DNA from: Gadus chalcogrammus
Taxonomy: Eukaryota; Chordata; Actinopteri; Gadiformes; Gadidae
DNA: 64,000 nucleotides
Assembly (NCBI RefSeq): GCF_026213295.1
Contig: NC_079414.1
Location: 14,578,150 to 14,642,149, forward strand
Direction of reading: 5' to 3'
Under the pieces are notes generated by a model that worked only from the letters and a program-made list of their open reading frames with translations, did not search any database and was not told the DNA's origin. Made by a program: the position numbers and the translations under genes. Shown piece after piece: positions 63,784 to 64,000 of this stretch (position 1 is its first letter; each line of letters opens with the position of its first letter).

Positions 63784-64000
63784 ATATATATATGTATCGT
63801 TTTTTTTCTGTATTTATTTGTTGTATTAATAACGTTGAATCTCTTCTATTTGTTCTACTACTGTACTGTACTTTCTGCTCTTACAGCCAAATTGACGGTC
63901 TGGGGTGAACAAAGGGCGATCTTATCTCATCTTAATTTTATCATGGACCATAACAACCATAATCCCCATCATCATCATCAGTGTCACCACCATGATGAGG
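63579..64000. other. cyth4 intron with (TA)n
   Basis: (TA)n at about 63750-63792 and CATCAT repeats at the very end; no exon is visible. Confidence 0.5.

Overview
The window looks like nuclear DNA from a teleost fish. It has vertebrate split genes with canonical GT-AG introns, fish-type transposons (Tc1, hAT, PIF/Harbinger, Kolobok-like, R2/R4-type LINE, L2/Rex1-type LINE, SINE tails) and a very high load of long microsatellites. I count about 26 dinucleotide arrays longer than roughly 80 bp, mostly (AC)n/(GT)n. Such density is well known in gadiform fishes (cods), but naming the order is inference.

Only two protein genes can be supported. A complete fam83f-like gene lies on the + strand (coding exons between 35812 and 45689, five exons, 509 codons); it encodes a DUF1669 pseudo-phospholipase-D scaffold ending in a CAAX box. 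The 3' half of a cytohesin gene lies on the - strand (63578 down to 58835, eight exons seen); it encodes the end of the Sec7 ARF-GEF domain, a PH domain and the basic tail, and matches the CYTH4 paralogue best. The two genes converge on a transposon-rich intergenic stretch at 45.7-58.8 kb. In human both loci are on chromosome 22q, so the linkage fits conserved synteny.

Layout: 0-35.5 kb has no recognisable host gene. It holds microsatellites, a hAT (ZBED-like) remnant at 3.6-4.1 kb, a hAT-like MITE at 10.3-11.1 kb, an LTR/primer-site-like relic at 12.6 kb, an L2/Rex1-type LINE tail at 13.5-14.3 kb, an orphan CpG-rich block at 15.3-16.0 kb, a dead R2/R4-type LINE at 22.6-25.1 kb, a small Harbinger element at 32.35-33.77 kb and a possible solo LTR at 34 kb. 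From 35.5 to 45.7 kb is fam83f; its last intron carries a hAT element that was itself hit by a 1.6-kb Tc1 element. From 47.1 to 53.6 kb is an old PIF/Harbinger transposon whose transposase ORF was split by a hAT element with a perfect 8-bp target duplication, and whose interior took a Kolobok-like THAP element at TTAA. From 53.8 to 58.1 kb there are LINE, hAT-like and TTAA MITE relics. From 58.8 kb to the end is the partial cytohesin gene. Its last intron contains three decayed copies of the preceding exon's end, each fused to simple repeat.

All transposon ORFs seen are broken. The most unusual structures are the nested Harbinger/hAT/Kolobok stack, the repeated exon-end/splice-donor units in the cytohesin gene, and the hAT insertion directly abutting a fam83f splice donor.
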